The translations under genes were made by a program, and so were the position numbers. Shown here piece after piece: positions 44,783-53,637 of a DNA stretch of 64,000 bases (its first letter is position 1; every line of letters starts with the position of its first letter). Under the pieces are notes generated by a model. It had not been told where the DNA came from and did not search any database. It saw only the letters and a list, made by a program, of their open reading frames with translations. This DNA comes from Sva-07 sp964651825 (GTDB lineage Bacteria > Actinomycetota > Acidimicrobiia > Acidimicrobiales > Ilumatobacteraceae): positions 1-64,000 of the forward strand of contig CAZYWK010000004.1 of NCBI GenBank assembly GCA_964651825.1. The letters run 5' to 3'.

Positions 44783-46984
44783 GTGGAGGCACAGGCGGGA
44801 GCACTCATCGCGGTCGGGGTGATGGCGATCGTCGCCATCGTCGCGACGCTGATGGAGGCGCGCTGGTTCGGCCGCCGGATGCGCGGCACGATCGACGAGC
44901 TGTCGCGCACCCGCGCTGAGCTGCGCCAGTTGCTCGACGACCTCCCCGACGCCGTCATGGGCCTCGACGAGCACGGCGTGATCGAGACCGCCAACGCGAG
45001 GGCGGCCGCGCTGACGGGGCGGTCGGTGGAGGACCTCGTCGGCCGTTCGTTCCTCGGGATGGTCGGCGAGGACGACCGCGGCATGGTGACCGAACGATGG
45101 GACATCGCCGCCGACGTGAACCGCTCGGCGGACGACAGCACGGCCACCGGTGCCAGCGCCTACCTCTCGGTGTTCGAACTGGTCGATGCCTCCGGCGTGG
45201 CGCATCTGACCGAGGCCACGCTCCACCGGTCGTCGCTGACGGCTGGCGCGCTGGTCGCGATCTTGCGCGACCTGACCGATCGGCAACGCAGCTCGGCGGC
45301 GCTGGAGCAGGCCCGCCGCCGGTTCCAGCAGGCGTTCCATTCGGCGCCGACCGGGATGGCGCTGGTACGTCTCGACGACAGCCGCATCGTCGACGCCAAC
45401 CAGTCGCTCGCCGACATGCTCCGGCGGCCGGTCGATTCGCTGCTCGGGATCGGAATCCGCGAGATCACCCATCCCGACGACCTGCGGGCCGCGGCGACGC
45501 AGCGGGCGCGCCTCGAGCTCGGGATCGCCGACACGTATCTGCTCGACCAGCGCTACCTGCGCAGCGACGGGGAGTACGTGTGGGCCCGGACTCGCGTGTC
45601 GGTGACCGAGGACGACGGCGTGGCGTTGGCGATCACGCACATCGAAGACGTCACCGACCAGCGCCTCACCGCCGAGCGGCTGACGCACGCCGCGACGCAT
45701 GACGGTCTCACCGATCTGGCCAACCGCGACGCGGTCGTCGCCCTGCTCGATGATCTCCTCGGGGCCGCCCAGATCGGACAGGTCGCCGCGTTGTTCGTCG
45801 ACCTCGACAACTTCAAGATGGTCAACGACAGCCTCGGTCATGCGGTCGGCGACCGGGTGCTCCAGGAGATCGCGGCGCGGCTCGTCGAGGCGGTGCCTCA
45901 GCGGGAGCGGCTCGGACGGTTCGGCGGCGACGAGTTCGTCGTCGTCCTCGACGACAGCGTCGATCCGGCGGCGACGGCCGAGGCGGTGCGCCGTGCCGTG
46001 CAGCGACCGATATTCGTCGACGGTCGAGAGGTGATCATCACCGCCAGCATCGGAGTAGCGCTGAACACGCCCGGGGCACGCGCGGTCGACCTCGTCCGCG
46101 ACGCCGACGCCGCGATGTACCGGGCGAAGGCCGGTGGGCGCGACCGGATCGCCGCTTTCGCTCCCGACTCGCGACCCGTGCTGGTCGACGGGCTGCGCAC
46201 CTCGACCGAACTGCGACGCGGCCTCGAACGTGGCGAGATCGTCCCGTACTTCCAACCGATCGTCGACCTTGCGGCCGGGCACGTCGTCGGTTTCGAGGTG
46301 CTGGCGCGCTGGCTGCATCCCGAGCGCGGCCTGCTGCTGCCGGGGCAGTTCATGCCGCTCGCCGAGGAGGCCGGCCTGATGGGTGAGCTCGGCGAGCGGG
46401 TGCTGCGCGACTCGCTCTCGCAGCTCGCCCGCTGGCGTGCCGTCGGGCTGTCGTTCGCGACGTGCTCGCTGGCCGTCAACGTGGCCAGCCAGCAGCTCGT
46501 CGACGACGCCTTCGTCGGCATCGTCGCCGACGCGCTCGGCGAGACCGGTATCGACGCGGGGTCGCTCTGGCTGGAGATCACCGAGACCGCACTGATGGCC
46601 GACACCAACGCTGCCACTCGTGCGCTGCGTGGTCTGCGCGGTCTGGGACTGCACCTGTCGGTCGACGACTTCGGCACCGGGTACTCGTCGCTGACGTACC
46701 TCAAGCGCTTCCCGGTCGAGGCGATCAAGATCGACCGCTCGTTCGTCACCGGTCTCGGTCTCGAAGCCGACGACACCTCGATCGTCGAGGCAGTCGTCCG
46801 GCTCGGCCATTCACTCGGCCTCACCGTGGTCGCCGAGGGGGTGGAGACCCCGCTGCAGCTGAACCGCCTCCGCGAGCTCGCCTGCGACCGGGCGCAGGGC
46901 TACCTGTTCGGCCGCCCCCGCCCCGCCGGCATCACCGAATCCGAACGAGTGGATTCGCGGGGTCAGGCGACGCGCGTCGATTGA
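44783..46984 (+). CDS. PAS-PAS-GGDEF-EAL cyclic-di-GMP regulator
   Basis: 733 residues. One N-terminal membrane helix (~5-25), a coiled stretch, PAS domain 1 (~45-165; LLDDLPDAVMGLDEHGVIETANARAAALTG), PAS domain 2 (~175-295; QQAFHSAPTGMALVRLDDSRIVDAN), GGDEF with intact FGGDEF (~381-385) and EAL with EVLAR (~505-509), KIDRSFV and the loop-6-type DDFGTGYSSL. Both cyclase and phosphodiesterase motifs look active. It makes and/or breaks cyclic-di-GMP in response to signals sensed by the PAS domains. A lone gene. A reverse dispersed-repeat fragment starts right after its stop. Confidence 0.93.
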   Translation: MEAQAGALIAVGVMAIVAIVATLMEARWFGRRMRGTIDELSRTRAELRQLLDDLPDAVMGLDEHGVIETANARAAALTGRSVEDLVGRSFLGMVGEDDRGMVTERWDIAADVNRSADDSTATGASAYLSVFELVDASGVAHLTEATLHRSSLTAGALVAILRDLTDRQRSSAALEQARRRFQQAFHSAPTGMALVRLDDSRIVDANQSLADMLRRPVDSLLGIGIREITHPDDLRAAATQRARLELGIADTYLLDQRYLRSDGEYVWARTRVSVTEDDGVALAITHIEDVTDQRLTAERLTHAATHDGLTDLANRDAVVALLDDLLGAAQIGQVAALFVDLDNFKMVNDSLGHAVGDRVLQEIAARLVEAVPQRERLGRFGGDEFVVVLDDSVDPAATAEAVRRAVQRPIFVDGREVIITASIGVALNTPGARAVDLVRDADAAMYRAKAGGRDRIAAFAPDSRPVLVDGLRTSTELRRGLERGEIVPYFQPIVDLAAGHVVGFEVLARWLHPERGLLLPGQFMPLAEEAGLMGELGERVLRDSLSQLARWRAVGLSFATCSLAVNVASQQLVDDAFVGIVADALGETGIDAGSLWLEITETALMADTNAATRALRGLRGLGLHLSVDDFGTGYSSLTYLKRFPVEAIKIDRSFVTGLGLEADDTSIVEAVVRLGHSLGLTVVAEGVETPLQLNRLRELACDRAQGYLFGRPRPAGITESERVDSRGQATRVD

Positions 46985-47019
46985 CCGCCCGAGGCACGCG
47001 CCAGCGACGAGGCCGAGCC
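46985..47019 (-). repeat. Dispersed intergenic repeat, partial copy D
   Basis: On the minus strand this carries GCCTCGTCGCTGGCGC flanked by bases matching about 25 of the last 30 positions of copies A and B. It begins immediately after the stop of the GGDEF-EAL gene but in the opposite orientation. Confidence 0.6.
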
Positions 47020-47128
47020 TTCGCTCGCGCCAAGTCCCTTCAGGTGGCGTCGTGGCGTGGGTGGGGTGACCGGTACTCCCGGCGGCGAGCGAGTGCGGAC
47101 ACCGTCAGCACGACGCCCGATGTCGCTG

Positions 47129-47698
47129 CTACGAGCCCTCTTTGCGGGCGCGGAGGATGAGCGTGGTCGGCGCCGGGCTCGCCGCCGATACGCCGAGCTC
47201 GAGGAGTTGGTCGACACGGAAGTTCGAGCGACCGAGCGCGATGAACCACTCACTGACCGTTCGTGGCCCGGATCCGTACGGGTGCTCCGCCGACACGCCG
47301 GCGTACGGATGGGGCACCGAGATGACGAACGGCATGCTCGGCTTCAGGATCCGGTGCACCTGACGCAGCAGCCGGCTGAGGTCGTCGATCTCGAGCAGGG
47401 TCTGGGCGGCGACCGCGACGTCGCACGTCGCGGAGGTGATGTCGCCGAGGTCGGCGAGATCGGTCGCCAGGCCCTGCACGCTGACCTCGGCGACCTCGGC
47501 AGCATGGCGGACCTCGGCCAGCTTGGCCGGGTCGGGGTCGACGGCGATCGCCTTGGCGCCGTTCGACGCGAACGTCACCGAGTTGAGCCACGGTGACACG
47601 CCGACTTCGACGGTGCGCCAACCCTCGGCGACCTCGCCACAGAGGCGGAGCTCGCGATCGCCAGGAATGTCCGATCCGTAGATGATGTTGGCTGCCAC
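47129..47698 (-). CDS. Class I SAM-dependent methyltransferase
   Basis: 189 residues from GTG 47698 (AANIIYGSDIPGDRELRLCGEVAEG). The SAM motif is degenerate: the glycine-rich loop reads VEVGVSPWLNSVTFASNGAKAIAVDPDPAKL, where motif I E-x-G-x-G is VGVSPW but the acidic VDPD is kept, followed by CDVAVAAQTLLEIDDLSRLLRQVHRILKP and VISVPHPYAG. This is the methyltransferase_11 layout. The substrate is unknown. Divergent from the DUF5318 gene with a 67-nt gap. Confidence 0.8.
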   Translation of the reverse strand: MAANIIYGSDIPGDRELRLCGEVAEGWRTVEVGVSPWLNSVTFASNGAKAIAVDPDPAKLAEVRHAAEVAEVSVQGLATDLADLGDITSATCDVAVAAQTLLEIDDLSRLLRQVHRILKPSMPFVISVPHPYAGVSAEHPYGSGPRTVSEWFIALGRSNFRVDQLLELGVSAASPAPTTLILRARKEGS

Positions 47699-47751
47699 GA
47701 TTGTCAGTGTGCCCCGTCGCAGCCGACGCGGCGGGGATCTCACGATCCCAG

Positions 47752-47757
47752 TACCCT
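47752..47757 (+). promoter_or_regulatory. -10 element for the DUF5318 gene
   Basis: TACCCT ends 8 nt before ATG 47766, without a ribosome binding site. Confidence 0.35.
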
Positions 47758-47765
47758 TGCGCCCG

Positions 47766-48161
47766 ATGGCTTTCACGGTCGGCGCGCTGCGTGGCACGGA
47801 CGATTCGCGCGGCATCGTCGACCACCGACTCGCGCGGCGGATGTTGATCAGTCAGGTGCGCAAGGGACGGCTCCCGCTCGACCAGGTGTGCGACGCCCAT
47901 CCGGAGCTGATCCGTGCGGCCCGCAACGTCGGCACCGTCACCACCACGCGCTGCCCGATCTGTGAGGAGACCGACCTCCGCCTCGTCACCTACGTGTTCG
48001 GTCACGGGCTCTCGCCGCAGGGCCGGTGCGTGTCGACGGCCAAGGAGATGCGTCAGCTCAACACCCGAGCGGCCGAGCTCAGCGCGTATGTCGTCGAAGC
48101 GTGCATCGAGTGCCGCTGGCATCACCTGCTGCGCGTCATCCCGGTGGGTGGCCGCCGATGA
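47766..48161 (+). CDS. DUF5318 zinc-ribbon protein
   Basis: 131 residues from ATG 47766. N-terminal helical part (DHRLARRMLISQVRKGRLPLDQVCDAHPELIRAARNVG) then a zinc ribbon with CPIC and CIEC plus GRCVSTAKEM, and the family end CRWHHLLRVIPVGG. DUF5318 corresponds to Rv0049 in M. tuberculosis, also close to rpsF-ssb-rpsR-rplI-dnaB, so synteny supports the call. Function unknown; nucleic-acid binding is plausible from the zinc ribbon. Confidence 0.88.
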   Translation: MAFTVGALRGTDDSRGIVDHRLARRMLISQVRKGRLPLDQVCDAHPELIRAARNVGTVTTTRCPICEETDLRLVTYVFGHGLSPQGRCVSTAKEMRQLNTRAAELSAYVVEACIECRWHHLLRVIPVGGRR

Positions 48162-48184
48162 CGTGTCGATCGGCTCGGCCGTGT

Positions 48185-48269
48185 CGATTGGCTCGGCCTC
48201 ACGGCGAGTTTTGGCGCGACGATTGAGGTCGGCCGAGCGCAGCCTCGTCGCTGGCGCTTCCCTCGGCTG
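48185..48269 (+). repeat. Dispersed intergenic repeat, copy B
   Basis: Starts CGATTGGCTCGGCCTCACG, a ~20-nt variable middle, TGAGGTCGGCCGAGCG, then a 30-nt tail identical to copy A. It is preceded by a shorter related unit (GTGTCGATCGGCTCGGCC at 48163-48180), giving an 18-nt tandem. It lies over the predicted start of the DUF192 lipoprotein gene. Confidence 0.85.
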
Positions 48270-48924
48270 GCGGCGTGGGTTCGCCGCGGTGGCTCTGGCG
48301 TTGGGTCTGCTCGCCGCCTGCGGATCGGATGGACCGCCGAACTCCGATGCCAGCACGGACACGTCGCCGCCGACCACGACTTCCCTCCCGTCCGACTCCG
48401 ACAGATCGGGCTCGACGACCGCGGGCCCGGTTCCGACAGATCCGCCGGCGGCGTCCACGGTCGAGTCCGAACCAGCGGGTGGTGTCGAGCCGGAGGGTTT
48501 CACCACGGTGCGGGCCACGATCACCGATCCGGCCGGCGAGGAGTGTGAGGTGTGTCTCTGGCTCGCCGATTCGCCCGACGAGCGCGGCCGGGGGCTGATG
48601 GGTGTGACCGACCTCGGCGACGCGGTCGGGATGGCGTTCGTGTTCGAGCAACCGACGAACGGTGCGTTCTACATGTTCCAAACCCCGACCCCACTGTCGA
48701 TCGCCTGGTTCGCACCGAGTGGATCCTGGGTCGGTGCGAACGACATGGAGCCGTGCACCGACAAGCCGGCCAACGAGTGCCGGCTCTACAGTCCGGGCGC
48801 CGACTACGACCTCGCGATCGAGACGTTCGAGGGCGGTCTCGGCGATCTCGGGCTCGTGGAGGGCTCGACGGTCGTGCTGATCGACGGCACCGAAGCGCTC
48901 GACTGTGACACCCCCTCTTCATAG
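48223..48924 (+). CDS. DUF192 lipoprotein
   Basis: 233 residues if TTG 48223 is used; GTG 48163 or 48181 and TTG 48211 are also possible because the upstream region is a dispersed repeat that happens to stay in frame. The signal GWRRGFAAVALALGLLAAC ends in a lipobox cysteine. A Ser/Thr/Pro-rich linker leads to a DUF192 domain (~100-225): ERGRGLMGVTDLG, MAFVFEQPTNGAFYMFQTPTPLSIAWF, DMEPCTD. DUF192 is a small beta fold of unknown function, here tethered outside the membrane. Confidence 0.8.
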   Translation: MRSAERSLVAGASLGWRRGFAAVALALGLLAACGSDGPPNSDASTDTSPPTTTSLPSDSDRSGSTTAGPVPTDPPAASTVESEPAGGVEPEGFTTVRATITDPAGEECEVCLWLADSPDERGRGLMGVTDLGDAVGMAFVFEQPTNGAFYMFQTPTPLSIAWFAPSGSWVGANDMEPCTDKPANECRLYSPGADYDLAIETFEGGLGDLGLVEGSTVVLIDGTEALDCDTPSS

Positions 48925-49054
48925 TGGAGGGCATGAGAACTGAGCGCGGCCGCTATCGTGGCCCGGTCCATATTGGCCCTGCCCCAGCAACGGGGCTCCC
49001 GGCACGCCACCGTCATCGTGAACGTGCAGGGATCCGAAGGGAGGTTGCACACGC

Positions 49055-49387
49055 ATGAATCGTGCGTACGAATTGATGATCATCATCGACGGCGACGTCG
49101 ATGACCCCAAGGCGCAAGCCTGGATGAAGACCGTCACCGAGGCGGTCGCCACCGCCGGTGGTGAGCTCCACGGCAAGATCGATTGGTGGGGCAAGCGCCA
49201 GTTCGCCTACCCGATCAACAAGAAGCCGTCGGGCTACTACCTGGTGGCCGAGATCGTGGCGCCGGGCGGTTCGCTCGACGAGCTCGAGCGCACGCTCCGT
49301 CTCGCGGACGACATCGTCCGCCACAAGCTCATCCGGCTGCCCGATGCCGAGGCCGTGCGCCGAGGCATCGCCGTCACCGCTGCCTGA
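49055..49387 (+). CDS. rpsF: Ribosomal protein S6 (bS6)
   Basis: 110 residues: NRAYELMIIIDGDVDD, WWGKRQFAYPINKKPSGYYLV and a C-terminal basic stretch match bS6. GGGAGG lies 8-13 nt before ATG 49055. Component of the small ribosomal subunit and partner of S18. First gene of rpsF-ssb-rpsR-rplI. Confidence 0.96.
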   Translation: MNRAYELMIIIDGDVDDPKAQAWMKTVTEAVATAGGELHGKIDWWGKRQFAYPINKKPSGYYLVAEIVAPGGSLDELERTLRLADDIVRHKLIRLPDAEAVRRGIAVTAA

Positions 49388-49419
49388 CCGGCAACGGGCA
49401 ACAGCAACAGGGGAATCAC

Positions 49420-49869
49420 ATGGCATCGGAAAACTCCGTCACACTTGTCGGGAACCTCACCAAGGATCCCGAGCTGCGCTACACCACGACCGGCCGGGGC
49501 GTCGCGAGCTTCGGGCTCGCCGTGAACCGTCGCTACCAGCAGAACGGTGAGTGGCAGGAGCAGGTCTCCTTCTTCAACGTCGTCGCCTGGGGCGACCTCG
49601 GCGAGAACGCAGCTGCCAGCCTGAACAAGGGCAACCGCGTCATCGTCACCGGTCGTCTCGAGCAGCGCTCGTACGACACCAAGGAAGGCGAGAAGCGCAA
49701 CATCACCGAAGTGGTCGCCGACGAGCTCGGCCCGAGCCTGCGCTGGGCGCATGCTCAGATCGAGCGCATCAGCCGTGACTCCGCCGACGGCGGGTCGGGC
49801 GGCGGCACCGGCGGTGGCGGCGGCAGCCGCACCCCTGATCCGATCTACGGCGAAGAAGAGCCGTTCTGA
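49420..49869 (+). CDS. ssb: Single-stranded DNA-binding protein
   Basis: 149 residues with an OB fold (ENSVTLVGNLTKDPELRYTTTGRGVASFGLAVNRR), RSYDTKEGEKRNITEVVADELG, a Gly-rich linker and the acidic C-terminal tip EEEPF that recruits partners. It protects single-stranded DNA during replication, fitting its place beside dnaB. ATG 49420 has AGGGG about 6 nt before. Confidence 0.96.
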   Translation: MASENSVTLVGNLTKDPELRYTTTGRGVASFGLAVNRRYQQNGEWQEQVSFFNVVAWGDLGENAAASLNKGNRVIVTGRLEQRSYDTKEGEKRNITEVVADELGPSLRWAHAQIERISRDSADGGSGGGTGGGGGSRTPDPIYGEEEPF

Positions 49870-49946
49870 TCCGTCCGATCCACAGCTGGCTCGACCGCCG
49901 GCTCGATCCACCACTCGATCACTGATCTCATCGTTAGGAACAACCA

Positions 49947-50372
49947 ATGGCAAGCAAGAAGAACCGCGCTCGTACGAGCCGTGACCTGAACCCCCGCAAG
50001 TTCAAGAAGAAGACCAGCGTCCTCGTCATCGAAGACGTCGAGTACATCGACTACAAGGACGTCGACCTGCTGCAGCGCTTCATGAGCGATCGGGGCAAGA
50101 TCCGCAACCGCCGTGTTGCCGGCAACACGCTGCAGCAGCAGCGTGAGGTCGCGAACGCGATCAAGATCGCGCGTGAGATGGGCCTGCTCCCGTACGCCAA
50201 GCGCGTGGCCTCCACCCGTACCGGTGGTCGTCGCGACGGTCGTGACGGGCGCGACGGTGGCCGCGAGGGCGGCCGTCGTGACGAAGGCACGAACGACAAC
50301 GTCGAGGCGACCACGATCGACGACGCCGTCGGGACCGCCGAATCGTTCGATGGCGTGAGCGAGGAGGCCTGA
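49947..50372 (+). CDS. rpsR: Ribosomal protein S18 (bS18) with long C-terminal extension
   Basis: 141 residues; normal bS18 is about 75-90. The core (residues ~10-85) has TSVLVIEDVEYIDYKDVDLLQRFMSDRGKIRNRRVAGNTLQQQREVANAIKIAREMGLLPY. After it comes an RG/D-rich basic stretch (STRTGGRRDGRDGRDGG, ~88-108) then an acidic tail (~110-141). No Zn cysteines. It belongs to the small ribosomal subunit next to S6. The extension is unusual and its role is unknown. Confidence 0.95.
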   Translation: MASKKNRARTSRDLNPRKFKKKTSVLVIEDVEYIDYKDVDLLQRFMSDRGKIRNRRVAGNTLQQQREVANAIKIAREMGLLPYAKRVASTRTGGRRDGRDGRDGGREGGRRDEGTNDNVEATTIDDAVGTAESFDGVSEEA

Positions 50373-50373
50373 C

Positions 50374-50823
50374 ATGCGGGTGATCCTCCGCTCCGACCTC
50401 GCCGGTCTCGGCAAGCGCGGCGACATCGTCGAGGTGGCCGATGGCCACGCCCGCAACTTCCTGCTCCCCAAGGGTCATGCGATCCCGGCGAGCGACGGTG
50501 CGGTCGACCAGGCGGCGCGCATGCGCAAGGCCCGCGACCTCCGCGACTCGAGCGCCCGCGACGCCGCCACGGCGATCGCCAGCAAGCTCGTTCCGATGAT
50601 CATCACGGTTCCGGCCAAGGCCGGCCCCGAGGGCAAGCTGTTCGGCTCGGTCACCTCGAGCGACATCGTCACCGCGGTGCGCGACGAGACAGGCATCGAG
50701 CTCGAGCGTCGTCAGCTCGAAGTAGACACCATCAAGACCCTCGGTCAGCACACGGTCACCGCGTCGCTGCACCACGACGTCAGCTTCCCGATCCGTCTGG
50801 AAGTCGTCGCCGCTGCCGACTGA
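50374..50823 (+). CDS. rplI: Ribosomal protein L9 (bL9)
   Basis: 149 residues: MRVILRSDLAGLGKRGDIVEVADGHARNFLLPKG is the N-terminal L9 domain, followed by the long connecting helix and the C-terminal domain. Starts 2 nt after the rpsR stop. A fragment of the dispersed repeat (CGATCGGCTCGGCC, 50831-50844) lies 8 nt after its stop. Confidence 0.96.
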   Translation: MRVILRSDLAGLGKRGDIVEVADGHARNFLLPKGHAIPASDGAVDQAARMRKARDLRDSSARDAATAIASKLVPMIITVPAKAGPEGKLFGSVTSSDIVTAVRDETGIELERRQLEVDTIKTLGQHTVTASLHHDVSFPIRLEVVAAAD

Positions 50824-50953
50824 GCCATAACGATCGGCTCGGCCACACCACGAGTCCACAGTGATCGTCCGTTTCCCACAGGCGATCAACAGGCAAGACC
50901 CAGGGTTGTGCGTCTTCCTCCGCACAGCACTGTGTTGAGAGAGTGGTGACCCC

Positions 50954-53620
50954 ATGTCCGGCACAGCAGATTTCCCGACCGACCGATCCGAGCGGACCGT
51001 ACGTCCGCAACGATCGGCCGGGCGGATACCTCCCCACAACCTGCAGGCCGAAGAGTCGGTGCTGGGGGCGCTGCTGCTGTCCCGCGATGCCATCGGGGTC
51101 GTCGGTGAGGCGGGGCTGAAGGTCCGCGACTTCTACAACCCGGCCCACCAGCAGATCTTCGACGCCATCCGGTCGATCTACTCGTCGTCGGGCCCCGTCG
51201 ACGTCGTCACCGTCGCCGACGAGCTGCGCCGCCACGGCGTGCTCGACGAGCTCGGCGGCATCGAACGGCTCAACGAGCTCCAGAACGCCACGCCGTCGGT
51301 GTCGGGCGCCGAGCACTACGCCCGCATCGTGATGGACACGGCGCTGCTGCGCAGGTTGATCCACACCGCCGGAGAGATCACCGACATCGCGTTCAGCGAG
51401 CCCGACGACGTCGTCAAGGCGGTCGACCTCGCCGAGTCGAAGATGTTCGAAGTCGCCGAGGACCGCGTCGTCGACTCGACCCGGCCGATCCAGGAGCTCC
51501 TCAACGAGACGATGGATCAGCTCGAGGAGAACTACGAGCGCGGCGACACGATCACCGGCGAGGCCACCGGCTACGACGATCTCGACGAGCTCCTCTCCGG
51601 CCTGCAGAAGTCGACCCTCAACATCGTCGGGGCGCGCCCGGCAATGGGCAAGTGCGTGGCCTGGTTCACGCCGATGGTGGATCTCGAAACCGGTGACCGG
51701 ATCACCGCGAGCGAGATGATGGAACGCTCGATCGAGCGAGGTCGACTCTTGGTGCGATCGGTCGATCAGACGCATTCGATCGTCACGGCCACGGCGTCGA
51801 TGTGCCTCGACGACGGCGTCAAGCCGGTGTTCACGCTGCGAACTCGGACGGGGCGCGAGGTGACGGTCACCGCCGTGCATCCGTTCTTGACGGCCAGGGG
51901 ATGGCAGCCGCTCGAAGCGGTCCAGGTCGGCGATTTCGTCGCCGTGCCGACCGACGTCGGCGGGTTCGGCTCCGATGACCTCCCAGGTCCGGAGATCGAC
52001 ATCCTCGCGCTCATGCTGGGTGACGGCTGCGTGGTCGCCGGGCACACGTCGCCGACACTGACCACCGCACTCGAGGCTGTTCGCCATGTCGCGGCAGCGG
52101 CGGCCGCCGAACTCGGGAGCGGCCTCGTCGAGGCCGGCACTGCTGGTGTCGCCACGACGTGGCGCTTCTCGACCGGGCACCATGGCGGCAAACCGAATCC
52201 GGTGACGGAGCTGTTGCGGCGCCACGGCGTCTGGAACGTGAACGCGCATCAGAAGCACGTCCCCGCGGCGATCTTCCGGCTTCCCAACCGATCACTCGCT
52301 CGGTTCCTGAACCGCTTGTTCGCCACGGACGAGACGGCCTGGACCGCGAGCGCCGGATACGCGCGCATTGGATACTCATCGGTTTCGAAGCGATTGATCG
52401 ACGACGTCGCCCATCTCGTCAGGCGCTTCGGCGTGCGAGTCAGTGTCCGTGTCCGGAACGTTCCGTACCGCGGCATGACGCGGACGGCCTACGAACTCGA
52501 GATCATGGATGGTCCGTCCATTCTCCGGTTCGCAGACACGATCGGGATCTTGGGGAAGGAAGCTGCCGTGGAGACGGCGTGTGGCCGGGCGCGCCGTTCT
52601 GGTCGGGAGGGTCGTGGCGCCGACCTGATCCCGACCGAGGCCTGGGATGACGTCATCAAAGCCAAGGGCGCGTTGAGCTGGACGGAGGTCAGCCGTCGGG
52701 CAGGACGAGCGTCGACGTACGACTGGCACCCGAACCGTCGGGGACAACTCCATCGGTCGACGGTTCAGGCGCTGGCCGAGGTGCTCGATAGCGACGAGCT
52801 CCGGAAGTGGGCATCGCCCGACGTGCTCTGGGAGCGGGTCGTCTCGGTCGAGCCCGCCGGGCATGAACGAGTCATCGACTTCACGGTTCCCGAGCACCAC
52901 AACTTCGTTGCCGCCGACTTCATTCTGCACAACACCGCGTTCGGGCTCGGGCTGGCGACGCACATCGCCAAGCACAGTGGCAAGCCGGTGCTGGTGTTCT
53001 CCCTCGAGATGGGCCACAGCGAACTGACCCAGCGCATCCTGTCGAGCGAGGCCAAGGTCGATTCGACCAAGCTGCGCACCGGCAAGCTGAGCGAGAGCGA
53101 CTGGTCGAAGATCGGCCTCGCCGTCGGGCGGCTCGAGGTGCCGCTGTTCCTCGACGACAACCCGCAGGTCACCGTGATGGAGATCCGCGCCAAGGCGCGG
53201 CGGATCAAGGCCCAGCACGGCGGACTGTCGCTGATCCTGATCGACTACCTGCAGCTGATGAGCGGCAACGGAGCATCGGAGAACCGTCAGCTCGAGGTCA
53301 GCGAGATCAGCCGCAGCCTCAAGGTGCTCGCTCGCGAGCTCGAGGTGCCGATCGTCGCCCTCAGCCAGCTCAGCCGCAACCTCGAATCACGATCCGACAA
53401 GCGGCCGATGCTGGCCGACCTGCGTGAGTCGGGCAGCCTCGAACAGGACGCCGACGTCGTGATGTTCCTGTACCGCGACGAGGTCTACAACCCGGAGTCG
53501 CCCGACAAGGGTTCGGCCGAGGTCATCGTCGCGAAGCACCGCTCCGGGCCGATCGGCATCAAGCGGCTCGTCTTCCTCGGGCAGTACACCCGCTTCGACA
53601 ACGCGGCCCGCTCGATCTGA
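50954..53620 (+). CDS. dnaB: Replicative DNA helicase DnaB with intein
   Basis: An 888-residue precursor: a 461-residue DnaB and a 427-residue intein. N-terminal domain: PPHNLQAEESVLGALLLSRDAI. The RecA-like domain's Walker A, GARPAMGKT, is cut between K233 and T661 by the intein. Downstream motifs include VLVFSLEMGHSELTQRIL, LILIDYLQLM (Walker B), LALSQLSRNLESR and VIVAKHRSGP. It unwinds DNA ahead of the fork; DciA (22817-23107) probably helps load it. ATG 50954, weak GAGAG upstream. Confidence 0.96.
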   Translation: MSGTADFPTDRSERTVRPQRSAGRIPPHNLQAEESVLGALLLSRDAIGVVGEAGLKVRDFYNPAHQQIFDAIRSIYSSSGPVDVVTVADELRRHGVLDELGGIERLNELQNATPSVSGAEHYARIVMDTALLRRLIHTAGEITDIAFSEPDDVVKAVDLAESKMFEVAEDRVVDSTRPIQELLNETMDQLEENYERGDTITGEATGYDDLDELLSGLQKSTLNIVGARPAMGKCVAWFTPMVDLETGDRITASEMMERSIERGRLLVRSVDQTHSIVTATASMCLDDGVKPVFTLRTRTGREVTVTAVHPFLTARGWQPLEAVQVGDFVAVPTDVGGFGSDDLPGPEIDILALMLGDGCVVAGHTSPTLTTALEAVRHVAAAAAAELGSGLVEAGTAGVATTWRFSTGHHGGKPNPVTELLRRHGVWNVNAHQKHVPAAIFRLPNRSLARFLNRLFATDETAWTASAGYARIGYSSVSKRLIDDVAHLVRRFGVRVSVRVRNVPYRGMTRTAYELEIMDGPSILRFADTIGILGKEAAVETACGRARRSGREGRGADLIPTEAWDDVIKAKGALSWTEVSRRAGRASTYDWHPNRRGQLHRSTVQALAEVLDSDELRKWASPDVLWERVVSVEPAGHERVIDFTVPEHHNFVAADFILHNTAFGLGLATHIAKHSGKPVLVFSLEMGHSELTQRILSSEAKVDSTKLRTGKLSESDWSKIGLAVGRLEVPLFLDDNPQVTVMEIRAKARRIKAQHGGLSLILIDYLQLMSGNGASENRQLEVSEISRSLKVLARELEVPIVALSQLSRNLESRSDKRPMLADLRESGSLEQDADVVMFLYRDEVYNPESPDKGSAEVIVAKHRSGPIGIKRLVFLGQYTRFDNAARSI
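51653..52933 (+). other. DnaB intein (427 aa) with intact-looking homing endonuclease
   Basis: Residues 234-660 of the DnaB precursor. Begins CVAWFTPMVDLETGD (Cys1), block B TAVHPFL (His76), block F RVIDFTVPEHHNFVA, ends FILHN before +1 Thr. The endonuclease has both LAGLIDADG motifs: ILALMLGDGC (Asp124) and FLNRLFATDE (Asp226), 102 residues apart, which is normal. It inserts in the P-loop between Lys and Thr, a known DnaB insertion site. Probably still able to home. Confidence 0.92.
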
Positions 53621-53637
53621 GCCGGATCAGCTCACCA

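Noticed and set aside
44372..46810. Open frame of 812 codons antisense to pcnA and the GGDEF-EAL gene
   Set aside because: High GC keeps antisense frames open. It lacks family motifs, and the plus-strand genes have complete, conserved domains.
50875..50885. TTTCCCACA as a DnaA box between rplI and dnaB
   Set aside because: Two mismatches from consensus and isolated; not enough to call.
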